The notes beneath the pieces are model-generated. The model was not told the DNA's origin. It ran no database searches and was given only the letters and a program-made list of their open reading frames with translations. From Pseudomonas urmiensis (GTDB lineage Bacteria > Pseudomonadota > Gammaproteobacteria > Pseudomonadales > Pseudomonadaceae): 64,000 nt of DNA. The DNA is taken from NCBI RefSeq assembly GCF_014268815.2, contig NZ_JABWRE020000001.1:3105001-3169000 (forward strand). Reading direction: 5' to 3'. The translations under genes and the position numbers were made by a program. This document shows positions 18,218 through 26,223 of the stretch, piece by piece. Within the stretch, counting starts at the first letter, position 1, and every line of letters starts with the position of its first letter.

Positions 18218-19000
18218 ATGCCTCGCTTCGCTGCCAACCTGTCCATGCTGTTCACCGAGCAGGACTTCCTGGCCCGCTTCAAGGCCGCCGCCGACGCTGG
18301 CTTCAGCGGTGTCGAATACCTCTTCCCGTATGACTTCAGCGCCGACCTGATCAAGCAGCAGCTCGACGCCCACGGCCTGACCCAGGTGCTGTTCAACCTG
18401 CCTGCCGGCGACTGGGGCAAGGGTGAGCGCGGCATCGCCTGCCACCCGGACCGTGTCGAAGAGTTCCGCAGCGGCGTCGACAAGGCCATCGAATACGCCA
18501 AGGTCCTGGGCAACACCCAGGTCAACTGCCTGGCCGGCATTCGTCCACAAGGCCTGCAATGCGCCGATGTGCGCAAGACCTTCGTCGACAACCTCAAGTT
18601 CGCCGCCGACAAACTCAAGGCTGCCGGGATTCGCCTGGTCATGGAAATGATCAACACCCGCGACATCCCAGGCTTCTACCTGAACACCACCCAACAGGCC
18701 CTGGAAATCCAGGCCGAAGTCGGCAGCGACAACCTGTTCCTGCAATACGACATCTACCACATGCAGATCATGGAAGGTGACCTGGCTCGCACCATGCAAG
18801 CCAACCTGAAGCTGATCAACCACATCCAGCTGGCCGACAACCCTGGCCGCAACGAGCCAGGCACCGGTGAGATCAACTACCGCTTCCTGTTCGAGCACCT
18901 GGACCGCATCGGTTACCAGGGCTGGGTGGGCGCGGAATACAAGCCGCTGACCACCACCGAGGCTGGCCTGGGCTGGCTGAAGACCCATAACGCTATCTGA
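18218..19000 (+). CDS. hyi: hydroxypyruvate isomerase
   Basis: 260 residues, TIM-barrel isomerase of the Hyi/xylose isomerase-like superfamily, matching E. coli Hyi in length (258). It interconverts hydroxypyruvate and tartronate semialdehyde. Key text: MPRFAANLSMLFTEQDFL at the start, VMEMINTRDIPGFYL with the metal-ligand glutamate, QYDIYHMQIMEGD, and HIQLADNPGRNEPGTGEI. The ATG at 18218 has AAAGGAG just upstream; the open frame extends into the end of gcl but is not used. It is 58 bp downstream of gcl, in the same direction. Confidence 0.95.
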   Translation: MPRFAANLSMLFTEQDFLARFKAAADAGFSGVEYLFPYDFSADLIKQQLDAHGLTQVLFNLPAGDWGKGERGIACHPDRVEEFRSGVDKAIEYAKVLGNTQVNCLAGIRPQGLQCADVRKTFVDNLKFAADKLKAAGIRLVMEMINTRDIPGFYLNTTQQALEIQAEVGSDNLFLQYDIYHMQIMEGDLARTMQANLKLINHIQLADNPGRNEPGTGEINYRFLFEHLDRIGYQGWVGAEYKPLTTTEAGLGWLKTHNAI

Positions 19001-19035
19001 AGGGCTGAACACAGGCCCTCTGTGAAACAACAAAC

Positions 19036-19138
19036 CCTGTGGGAGCAGGCTTGCCCGCGAACACCAGCACAGCCGGTGCCATCCACCGCATCGCCTGTTT
19101 CGCAGCGGTTCGACGCTTCGACAAGCCCGCTCCCACAG
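19036..19138. repeat. degenerate REP pair
   Basis: Two inverted REP-like units (GTGGGAGCAGGCTTGCCCGC and, 59 bp on, CAAGCCCGCTCCCAC) between hyi and glxR; the right unit is incomplete. Confidence 0.65.
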
Positions 19139-19186
19139 AGGCCTTGGTTCGCTTGAGATATCACAAATACAAAGAGGCAAATTCTC

Positions 19187-20080
19187 ATGGCTAAAATCGG
19201 ATTTATCGGCACCGGAATCATGGGCAAGCCCATGGCCCAGAACCTGCAAAAAGCAGGTCACAGCCTGTTCGTCTCCACCCACCACGACGCCGCCCCGGCC
19301 GACCTGATCGCCGCTGGTGCGGTGGCCCTGGCCAACCCCAAAGAAGTGGCCCAGGAAGCTGAATTCATCATCGTCATGGTCCCCGACACCCCGCAGGTCG
19401 AGGCCGTGCTGTTCGGTGAAAACGGCGTTGGCGAAGGCGTTGGCCCGAACAAGGTGGTGATCGACATGAGCTCGATCTCGCCAACTGCCACCAAAGCCTT
19501 TGCCGAGAAGATCAAGGCAACCGGCGCCGCCTACCTCGACGCGCCGGTGTCGGGCGGTGAAGTCGGTGCCAAGGCCGCGACCCTGAGCATCATGGTCGGT
19601 GGCTGCCCGAAAGCCTTCGAGCGCGCCCTGCCGCTGTTCGAAGCCATGGGCAAGAACATCACCCGCGTTGGCGGCAATGGCGACGGCCAGACGGCCAAGG
19701 TCGCCAACCAGATCATCGTCGCCCTGAACATCCAGGCTGTCAGCGAAGCGCTGCTGTTCGCTGCCAAGAACGGCGCCGATCCGGCCAAGGTGCGTGAAGC
19801 ACTGATGGGTGGCTTCGCTTCCTCGAAGATCCTCGAAGTGCATGCCGAGCGCATGATCAAAGGCACCTTCGATCCGGGCTTCCGCATCAACCTGCACCAG
19901 AAGGACCTGAACCTGGCCCTGCAAGGCGCCAAGGAGCTGGGCATCAACCTGCCCAACACCTCCAACGCCCAGCAAGTGTTCAGCACCTGCGTCGCCCTCG
20001 GTGGCGGCAACTGGGACCACTCGGCGCTGATCAAAGGCCTGGAGCACATGGCCAACTTCTCGATCCGCGGCGACAAGTAA
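19187..20080 (+). CDS. glxR: tartronate semialdehyde reductase
   Basis: 297 residues, beta-hydroxyacid dehydrogenase family. The dinucleotide site GFIGTGIMGKPMAQNL is at the N-terminus, the substrate motif DAPVSGGEVGAKAATL is near residue 118, and the catalytic lysine lies in GQTAKVANQI. It reduces tartronate semialdehyde from Gcl to glycerate with NAD(P)H. An AAAGAGG ribosome site precedes the ATG. It lies between hyi and the glycerate kinase gene, although REP elements break the spacing on both sides. Confidence 0.96.
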   Translation: MAKIGFIGTGIMGKPMAQNLQKAGHSLFVSTHHDAAPADLIAAGAVALANPKEVAQEAEFIIVMVPDTPQVEAVLFGENGVGEGVGPNKVVIDMSSISPTATKAFAEKIKATGAAYLDAPVSGGEVGAKAATLSIMVGGCPKAFERALPLFEAMGKNITRVGGNGDGQTAKVANQIIVALNIQAVSEALLFAAKNGADPAKVREALMGGFASSKILEVHAERMIKGTFDPGFRINLHQKDLNLALQGAKELGINLPNTSNAQQVFSTCVALGGGNWDHSALIKGLEHMANFSIRGDK

Positions 20081-20098
20081 GCCATTGCTAGCCTCACT

Positions 20099-20190
20099 GG
20101 CCTCTTCGCGGGCAAGCCCGCGCCTACAGGTTCAGCGCTGAACCTGAGAACTGTGGATTACCTGTGGGAGCGGGCTTGCCCGCGAAGAAT
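20099..20190. repeat. REP pair (inverted)
   Basis: Inverted REP units with the CTTCGCGGGCAAGCCCGC core between glxR and ttuD. Confidence 0.85.
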
Positions 20191-20321
20191 CCACCAGCGA
20201 TGAACTTGCAACCACAGGCCATCGCTGGCAACGCGCAACACCGCCCCTGGTTCAGCCTGCACGGAGGCAGTTCCAGGGGCGTTTTCGATTTTGCAGAACA
20301 ACAAGAATTTGGGAGCCTGCC

Positions 20322-21596
20322 ATGTCGGTCGATCCGCAACAATTACTCCGCGAGCTGTTCGACACAGCCATCGCTGCCGCCCACCCCCGCCAGGTCCTCG
20401 AACCCCACCTGCCCGCCGACCGTAGCGGCCGGGTCATTGTCATTGGCGCCGGCAAAGCCGCCGCGGCCATGGCTGAAGTGGTCGAAAAAAGCTGGCAGGG
20501 CGAAGTCTCCGGCCTGGTCGTGACCCGCTACGGCCATGGCGCCAACTGCCAGAAGATCGAGGTGGTCGAAGCTGCCCACCCGGTTCCCGATGCCGCCGGC
20601 CTGGCGGTAGCCAAGCGTGTGCTGGAACTGGTCAGCAACCTGTGCGAAGACGATCGGGTGATCTTCCTGCTGTCCGGCGGCGGCTCGGCCCTGCTGGCAT
20701 TGCCGGCCGAGGGCCTGACCCTGGCCGACAAGCAACAGATCAACAAGGCGCTGCTCAAGTCCGGCGCGACCATCGGCGAGATGAACTGCGTGCGCAAGCA
20801 CCTCTCGGCGATCAAGGGCGGACGCCTGGCCAAGGCCTGCTGGCCGGCCACCGTGTACACCTACGCCATCTCCGACGTACCGGGCGACCTGGCCACGGTG
20901 ATCGCCTCCGGCCCGACCGTAGCCGACCCGAGCACCTCGGCCGATGCCCTGGCGATCATCAAGCGCTACAACATCGATGCGCCCAAGGCCGTCATCGACT
21001 GGCTGAACAACCCCGCCTCGGAAACCGTCAAGGCCGATGACCCGGCCCTGGCCCGCAGCCATTTCCAACTGATCGCCAAGCCCCAGCAGTCGCTGGAAGC
21101 GGCCGCGGTCAAGGCCCGCCAAGCCGGCTTCAGCCCGTTGATCCTGGGTGACCTGGAAGGCGAGTCACGCGAAGTGGCCAAGGTACATGCCGGCATTGCC
21201 CGGCAGATCGTTCTGCACGGCCAGCCGCTGAAGGCGCCCTGCGTGATCCTCTCCGGCGGCGAGACCACCGTGACAGTGCGCGGCAACGGCCGTGGCGGGC
21301 GCAACGCCGAGTTCCTGCTCAGCCTCACCGAAAGCCTCAAGGGCGTGCCGGGCGTGTATGCCCTGGCCGGTGACACCGACGGCATCGATGGCTCGGAAGA
21401 AAACGCCGGCGCCATCATGACCCCGGAGAGCTTCGCCCGCGCCGCCGCCCTGGGCCTGTCAGCCAGCGATGAACTGGACAACAACAACGGCTACGGCTAT
21501 TTCGCCGCGCTGGATGCGCTGATCGTCACCGAACCGACCCGCACCAACGTCAACGACTTCCGCGCCATCCTGATCCTTGAGACTGCCCAATCATGA
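20322..21596 (+). CDS. ttuD: glycerate 2-kinase of the MOFRL family (annotated TtuD/hydroxypyruvate reductase in pseudomonads)
   Basis: 424 residues. The N-terminal domain starts with the conserved RVIVIGAGKAAAAMAEVVE, followed by LLSGGGSALL and a C-terminal MOFRL domain with GNGRGGRNAEFLL and AGDTDGIDGSEENAGA. In this family the demonstrated activity is ATP-dependent phosphorylation of D-glycerate at position 2; the older label hydroxypyruvate reductase rests on TtuD of the tartrate pathway. Converting GlxR's glycerate to 2-phosphoglycerate fits the next gene, pyruvate kinase. The stop overlaps the pyk ATG by 4 bp (ATGA). Confidence 0.9.
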   Translation: MSVDPQQLLRELFDTAIAAAHPRQVLEPHLPADRSGRVIVIGAGKAAAAMAEVVEKSWQGEVSGLVVTRYGHGANCQKIEVVEAAHPVPDAAGLAVAKRVLELVSNLCEDDRVIFLLSGGGSALLALPAEGLTLADKQQINKALLKSGATIGEMNCVRKHLSAIKGGRLAKACWPATVYTYAISDVPGDLATVIASGPTVADPSTSADALAIIKRYNIDAPKAVIDWLNNPASETVKADDPALARSHFQLIAKPQQSLEAAAVKARQAGFSPLILGDLEGESREVAKVHAGIARQIVLHGQPLKAPCVILSGGETTVTVRGNGRGGRNAEFLLSLTESLKGVPGVYALAGDTDGIDGSEENAGAIMTPESFARAAALGLSASDELDNNNGYGYFAALDALIVTEPTRTNVNDFRAILILETAQS

Positions 21597-23008
21597 CGCC
21601 TGATAAAAAAGTCAAAATCCTCGCTACCCTCGGCCCTGCGATCAACGGCGTCGATGACATTCGCCAACTGGTCGAAGCCGGGGTGAACATCTTCCGCCTC
21701 AACTTCAGCCACGGCGAACACGCCGACCACGCCCTGCGCTATCAGTGGATTCGCGAAGTCGAGCAGCAGCTGAACTACCCGCTGGGCATCCTCATGGACC
21801 TGCAAGGGCCGAAGCTGCGCGTCGGCCGTTTTGCCGACGGCAAGGTCCAGCTGCAACGCGGCCAGGCCCTGCGCCTGGATCTGGATAGCACCCCAGGCGA
21901 CAGCCGCCGGGTCAACCTGCCGCACCCCGAGATCATCGCCGCGCTGGAACCGGGCATGGACCTGTTGCTCGACGACGGCAAGCTGCGCCTGCGGGTGACG
22001 GCCAAGCACAGCGACGCGATTGACACCGAGGTGTTGGCCGGTGGCGAGCTGTCCGATCGCAAAGGCGTCAACGTGCCGCAAGCGGTGCTCGAGCTCAGCC
22101 CGCTGACCGAGAAAGACCGCCGCGACCTGGCCTTTGGCCTGGAACTGGGCGTGGACTGGGTGGCGCTGTCGTTCGTCCAACGCCCGCAGGACATCATCGA
22201 AGCACGCCAACTGATCGGTGATCGTGCCTACCTGATGGCCAAGATCGAGAAGCCTTCGGCGGTCGATCAATTGCAGGCAATCGCCGAGCTGTCCGATGCG
22301 ATCATGGTCGCCCGCGGTGACCTGGGCGTAGAGGTGCCGGCCGAAAGCGTGCCGCAGATCCAGAAACGCATCATCAACACCTGCCGTCAATTGGGCCGGC
22401 CGGTGGTGGTGGCGACGCAGATGCTCGAATCGATGCGCTTCGCCCCTGCCCCGACCCGCGCTGAAGTCACCGACGTGGCCAATGCCGTGGCCGAAGGCGC
22501 AGACGCGGTGATGCTGTCGGCCGAGACCGCCTCGGGCGACTACCCGCTCGAAGCGGTGCAGATGATGAGCAAGATCATCCGCCAGGTCGAGAATGGCCCG
22601 GATTACCAGGCGCAACTGGACGTCGGCCGGCCCAAGGCCGAGGCGACCATGTCGGATGCGATCAGCTGCGCGATCCGCCGCATCAGCGGCATCCTGCCGG
22701 TGGCGGTGCTGGTCAACTACAGCGAGTCCGGTGCTTCGACCCTGCGCGCGGCACGTGAGCGACCACGCGCGCCGATCCTCAACCTGACGCCGAACCTGGT
22801 GACCGCCCGCCGCCTGAGCGTGACCTGGGGTGTGCACTCGGTGGTCAACGACCGCCTGCGTCAGGTCGATGAGATCTGCTCGACGGCGCTGGAAATTGCC
22901 CAGGCGCAAGGCATGGCCAGCCGCGGTGACACGCTGCTGATCACCGCCGGTGTGCCTTTCGGCAAACCGGGAACGACTAACACGCTGCGGATCGAGACGC
23001 TGATCTAA
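21593..23008 (+). CDS. pyk: pyruvate kinase
   Basis: 471 residues. Signatures in order: KILATLGPA, FRLNFSHGEH (substrate and metal region), LMDLQGPKLRVG, LMAKIEKPSAVDQL with the catalytic lysine, MVARGDLGVEVP, and ATQMLESM. The C-terminal allosteric domain is complete. It makes pyruvate and ATP from phosphoenolpyruvate. The four-base overlap with the glycerate kinase gene shows coupling, so this copy probably serves growth on glyoxylate-yielding compounds rather than general glycolysis. Confidence 0.96.
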   Translation: MTPDKKVKILATLGPAINGVDDIRQLVEAGVNIFRLNFSHGEHADHALRYQWIREVEQQLNYPLGILMDLQGPKLRVGRFADGKVQLQRGQALRLDLDSTPGDSRRVNLPHPEIIAALEPGMDLLLDDGKLRLRVTAKHSDAIDTEVLAGGELSDRKGVNVPQAVLELSPLTEKDRRDLAFGLELGVDWVALSFVQRPQDIIEARQLIGDRAYLMAKIEKPSAVDQLQAIAELSDAIMVARGDLGVEVPAESVPQIQKRIINTCRQLGRPVVVATQMLESMRFAPAPTRAEVTDVANAVAEGADAVMLSAETASGDYPLEAVQMMSKIIRQVENGPDYQAQLDVGRPKAEATMSDAISCAIRRISGILPVAVLVNYSESGASTLRAARERPRAPILNLTPNLVTARRLSVTWGVHSVVNDRLRQVDEICSTALEIAQAQGMASRGDTLLITAGVPFGKPGTTNTLRIETLI

Positions 23009-23014
23009 CGCGCG

Positions 23015-23089
23015 TCGTGGGAGCGGGCTTGCCCCGCGATAACTGAGCTGGAGCCACGCTCGCTATCGCGGGGCAAACCCGCTCCCACA
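23015..23089. repeat. REP pair (inverted)
   Basis: Inverted REP units (GTGGGAGCGGGCTTGCCC and its complement) just after pyk. Confidence 0.85.
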
Positions 23090-23170
23090 CTACCGTTGCC
23101 CTGTTCGACACTGCGGAAAACCCGAGGCCCAAAGAGGCCCACCGCTCACCATCAACCTTGCTGACTGCCC

Positions 23171-24049
23171 ATGTACACCAAAAATTTCGTCAACCCGTGC
23201 CCCGACTGGGCCACGGCGCTGCTCAATGGCTTCAGCCAGGTCTTGCTGCAGCGCAACCCGCTGTGCGGCTTGTGCTGCCTATTGGCAATCCTGCTGACCG
23301 CCCCCAACCTGGTCGGCGGCGCCCTGCTCGGCGCCCTGGCCGGCCTGCTCACCGCACAGCGCCGCGGCTATCCGCGCGCCGACCGCCAGGCTGGGTTGTA
23401 CAGCTATAACGGCGTGTTGATCGGCATCCTGTTCAGCGCAGTGCTGCCATGGTCGGCGATCCTGCCACCGCTGATCATCGCCGCTGGCGGCCTCTCGAGC
23501 ATCTTTGTCCAGCAGTGGCGCAAACGCGGCAACTGCCTGCTTCCGGCCTACACCGCGCCGTTCGTGCTGCTCGGCTGGGCCGCCCTGCTGCTCGCCGAAC
23601 CCTCCAGCGCCGCTGCAGCGGTCGAAGCCAATCCCATGCATGCCCTGGCGCGCGGCTTGGGTCAGGTGTTTCTCCTCGACCAGCCTTTGGCCGGCCTGTT
23701 GATCGCCATTGGCCTGTTCATCGCCAACCGCTACGCAGCGCTGTGGGCCCTGCTCGGCTCGGCGCTGGGCGGCAGCGTCGCGCTGCTGGCCGGTGAGGCG
23801 CAGACCGCCTGGATGGGCCTGCTCGGCTTCAACGCAGCGCTGGCGGCCTTGGCCTTCAGCGCGCAACGCGAACGGCCCTGGCTGCCCCTGCTGGCGATCA
23901 TCCTGGCGATTGTGCTGCAGCCGCTGTTCAACCTGCTGCCGATTGCCGGCCTGACCGCGCCGTTCATTGCCGCTTGCTGGCTGCTGCACCTGGGCGCACG
24001 CTTGCCGCGTTTGCTCCAAGGAGGCAATCCGCGCCGCTTGCACAGCTGA
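23171..24049 (+). CDS. urea transporter (UT family)
   Basis: 292 residues with about ten hydrophobic segments in two similar halves. LYSYNGVLIGILF and LPAYTAPFVLLGW match the bacterial urea transporter family (Yut/UreI-independent UT type). Urea is released twice by the allantoin pathway whose later steps end at pyk, so proximity to the purine block is sensible. The ATG at 23171 has no strong ribosome site, and alternative starts cannot be excluded. The ion channel gene follows after 44 bp. Confidence 0.87.
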   Translation: MYTKNFVNPCPDWATALLNGFSQVLLQRNPLCGLCCLLAILLTAPNLVGGALLGALAGLLTAQRRGYPRADRQAGLYSYNGVLIGILFSAVLPWSAILPPLIIAAGGLSSIFVQQWRKRGNCLLPAYTAPFVLLGWAALLLAEPSSAAAAVEANPMHALARGLGQVFLLDQPLAGLLIAIGLFIANRYAALWALLGSALGGSVALLAGEAQTAWMGLLGFNAALAALAFSAQRERPWLPLLAIILAIVLQPLFNLLPIAGLTAPFIAACWLLHLGARLPRLLQGGNPRRLHS

Positions 24050-24093
24050 GGGGCAGCCCCTAGGCTCTGGCCATTGCACAATGGAACGCGCCC

Positions 24094-24918
24094 ATGGATA
24101 CCCCTGCGAGCCTGCGCGAGCGGCTCTACATCATCGTCTTCCAGACCGACACCGACGCCGGCAGACGCTTCGACAAGATCCTCCTGCTGATCATCCTCGC
24201 CAGCCTGGTGACGGTGATCCTCGACAGTATCGATGAAATCCACCAAGGCTACGCCGGGTTGCTCGCCGCCATCGAGTGGGGCTTCACGGCGATCTTCCTC
24301 GCCGAGTACCTGACCCGCCTGTACTGCTCGCCCAAGCCATTGCGCTACGCCTTCAGCTTCTATGGTCTGGTCGATCTGCTGGCGATCGTGCCTGGGGTCA
24401 TCGCCCTGTACTACAGCGACGCCCAGTACCTGCTGATCATCCGGGTGATCCGCATGCTGCGCATCTTCCGCGTGCTCAAGCTTGGCCAGTACCTCAAGCA
24501 AGCCAACTACCTGATGGCAGCGCTGCGCGGCAGCAAGCAGAAGATCATCGTGTTCCTGGTCACGGTATCGACCCTGGTCACGGTGTTCGGCACCTTGATG
24601 TACGTGATCGAAGGCCCCGAGCATGGCTTTACCAGCATCCCCAAGGGCATCTACTGGGCCATCGTCACCCTCACTACGGTGGGCTTTGGCGACATCGTAC
24701 CGAAGACCCCGCTGGGCCAAGTGCTGTCGTCGCTAGTGATGATCACCGGTTACTCGATCATCGCCGTGCCCACCGGCATTTTTACCGCCGAGCTGGCCAA
24801 CGCCATGCGCGGTGAACAGCTGCAGCACGACTGCCCGACCTGCCGGAAAAAGCACCATGAGCACGGCGCTGCGTTCTGCTCACGCTGCGGCAATGCGCTA
24901 TTTCCCAAGGCGGAATAA
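24094..24918 (+). CDS. voltage-gated potassium channel with C-terminal zinc ribbon
   Basis: 274 residues of six-helix Kv type. The S4 voltage sensor is RVIRMLRIFRVLKL (about 125-138), the pore filter is TVGFGD at residues 195-200, and S6 follows (SSLVMITGYSIIAVPTGIF). After the pore, a short cytoplasmic tail carries two CxxC pairs, CPTC at 247-250 and CSRC at 262-265, which form a probable rubredoxin-like zinc ribbon. Such tails occur in some bacterial KvAP-like channels. It is closely downstream of the urea transporter, but no functional link is evident. Confidence 0.9.
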   Translation: MDTPASLRERLYIIVFQTDTDAGRRFDKILLLIILASLVTVILDSIDEIHQGYAGLLAAIEWGFTAIFLAEYLTRLYCSPKPLRYAFSFYGLVDLLAIVPGVIALYYSDAQYLLIIRVIRMLRIFRVLKLGQYLKQANYLMAALRGSKQKIIVFLVTVSTLVTVFGTLMYVIEGPEHGFTSIPKGIYWAIVTLTTVGFGDIVPKTPLGQVLSSLVMITGYSIIAVPTGIFTAELANAMRGEQLQHDCPTCRKKHHEHGAAFCSRCGNALFPKAE

Positions 24919-25009
24919 CCAAAGCGTTTTTTGTTCTTTAAACGCCTGTCGAGCACCCGCTATAGTCGCTGGCAAACTGCCCACACTCTTCAAGAACAAG
25001 GAATGCGTC

Positions 25010-26008
25010 GTGAAAAAACTGTTCACTGCCTCGCTACTGGCCGCCGGGCTGACCCTCGGCAACCTGGCCCAGGCCGCGCCCACCCTGCTCAACGTCTCCT
25101 ACGACGTGATGCGCGACTTCTACAAGGACTACAACTCAGCGTTCCAGAAGCACTGGGAGGCCGAGCACAAAGAGAAGGTCAACCTGCAGATGTCCTTCGG
25201 CGGTTCGAGCAAGCAAGCGCGGGCGGTGATCGACGGCCTGCCGGCTGACGTCATCACCATGAACATGGCCACTGACATCAATGCCCTGGTCGACAACGGC
25301 AAACTGGTTCCGGACAACTGGGTCAGCCGCCTGCCGAACAACAGCGCGCCGTTCACCTCGGCCACCGTGTTCATCGTTCGCAAGGGCAACCCCAAAGCCC
25401 TGAAAGACTGGCCCGATCTGCTCAAGGACGGCGTCCAGGTGATCGTGCCCAACCCCAAGACTTCGGGTAACGGCCGCTACACCTACCTCTCGGCCTGGGG
25501 CTACGTGCTGCAAAACGGTGGTGACGAAGCCAAGGCCAAGGACTTCGTCGGCAAGCTGTTCAAGCAAGCGCCAGTGCTCGACACCGGTGGCCGCGCCGCC
25601 ACTACCACGTTCATGACCAACCAGATCGGCGACGTGCTGGTAACGTTCGAGAACGAAGCCGAGATGATTGCCCGCGAGTTCGGCCGCGACCAGTTCGAAG
25701 TGGTCTATCCAAGCGTGTCGGCCGAAGCTGAGCCGCCGGTGAGCGTGGTCGACAAAGTGGTCGACAAGAAAGGCACCCGCGCAGTGGCTGAGGAATACCT
25801 GAAGTACCTGTGGTCGCCAGCTGCCCAGGAAATCGCCGCGCAGAACTACCTGCGTCCGCGCGACGCGACGGTACTGGCCAAGTACACCGACCGCTTCCCG
25901 AAAGTTGAATTCCTCTCGGTAGAAAAGACCTTCGGTGACTGGCGCACGGTGCAGAAGACCCACTTCAACGATGGTGGTGTGTTCGACCAGATCTATACCG
26001 GTCAGTAA
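25010..26008 (+). CDS. sbp: periplasmic sulfate-binding protein
   Basis: 332 residues from GTG 25010 (VKKLFTASLLAAGLTLGNLA, signal peptide cleaved after QAA). The mature part has the family-defining SFGGSSKQARAVIDGLPADV and VIVPNPKTSGNGRYTYLSAWG regions that bind sulfate by main-chain amides. It would deliver sulfate to a CysTWA transporter that is not in the window. The open frame extends 66 codons upstream into the channel gene, but only the GTG with AAGGAA upstream gives a proper signal peptide. A REP remnant follows. Confidence 0.93.
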   Translation: MKKLFTASLLAAGLTLGNLAQAAPTLLNVSYDVMRDFYKDYNSAFQKHWEAEHKEKVNLQMSFGGSSKQARAVIDGLPADVITMNMATDINALVDNGKLVPDNWVSRLPNNSAPFTSATVFIVRKGNPKALKDWPDLLKDGVQVIVPNPKTSGNGRYTYLSAWGYVLQNGGDEAKAKDFVGKLFKQAPVLDTGGRAATTTFMTNQIGDVLVTFENEAEMIAREFGRDQFEVVYPSVSAEAEPPVSVVDKVVDKKGTRAVAEEYLKYLWSPAAQEIAAQNYLRPRDATVLAKYTDRFPKVEFLSVEKTFGDWRTVQKTHFNDGGVFDQIYTGQ

Positions 26009-26030
26009 GTTATGGGTTAGGGCCGGCCCC

Positions 26031-26090
26031 ATCGCGGGGCTAGCCCGCTCCCACGCCAATCGTCGACCTCGGCGCTGATTCGTGGGAGAG
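26031..26090. repeat. REP unit with degenerate partner
   Basis: One clear REP (ATCGCGGGGCTAGCCCGCTCCCA) and a truncated inverted partner (TTCGTGGGAGAGC), after the sulfate-binding protein gene. Confidence 0.7.
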
Positions 26091-26223
26091 CTTGTGACTT
26101 TAGCGATGAGTAAGTTTTTTCAGCGCCGGCACTGGCAACACACCCAGCTGAACTTCCCCCACATTCAGCCATCAGTTCCTTGAGTAACCCTTCCCCGCTC
26201 GCCCCGGCCCAAGGAGTACTCCA

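Noticed and set aside
16309..20047. Very long antisense frames (785 and 616 codons) opposite gcl, hyi and glxR
   Set aside because: They are shadows of GC-rich coding genes; the sense strand encodes well-known enzymes and the antisense products resemble nothing.
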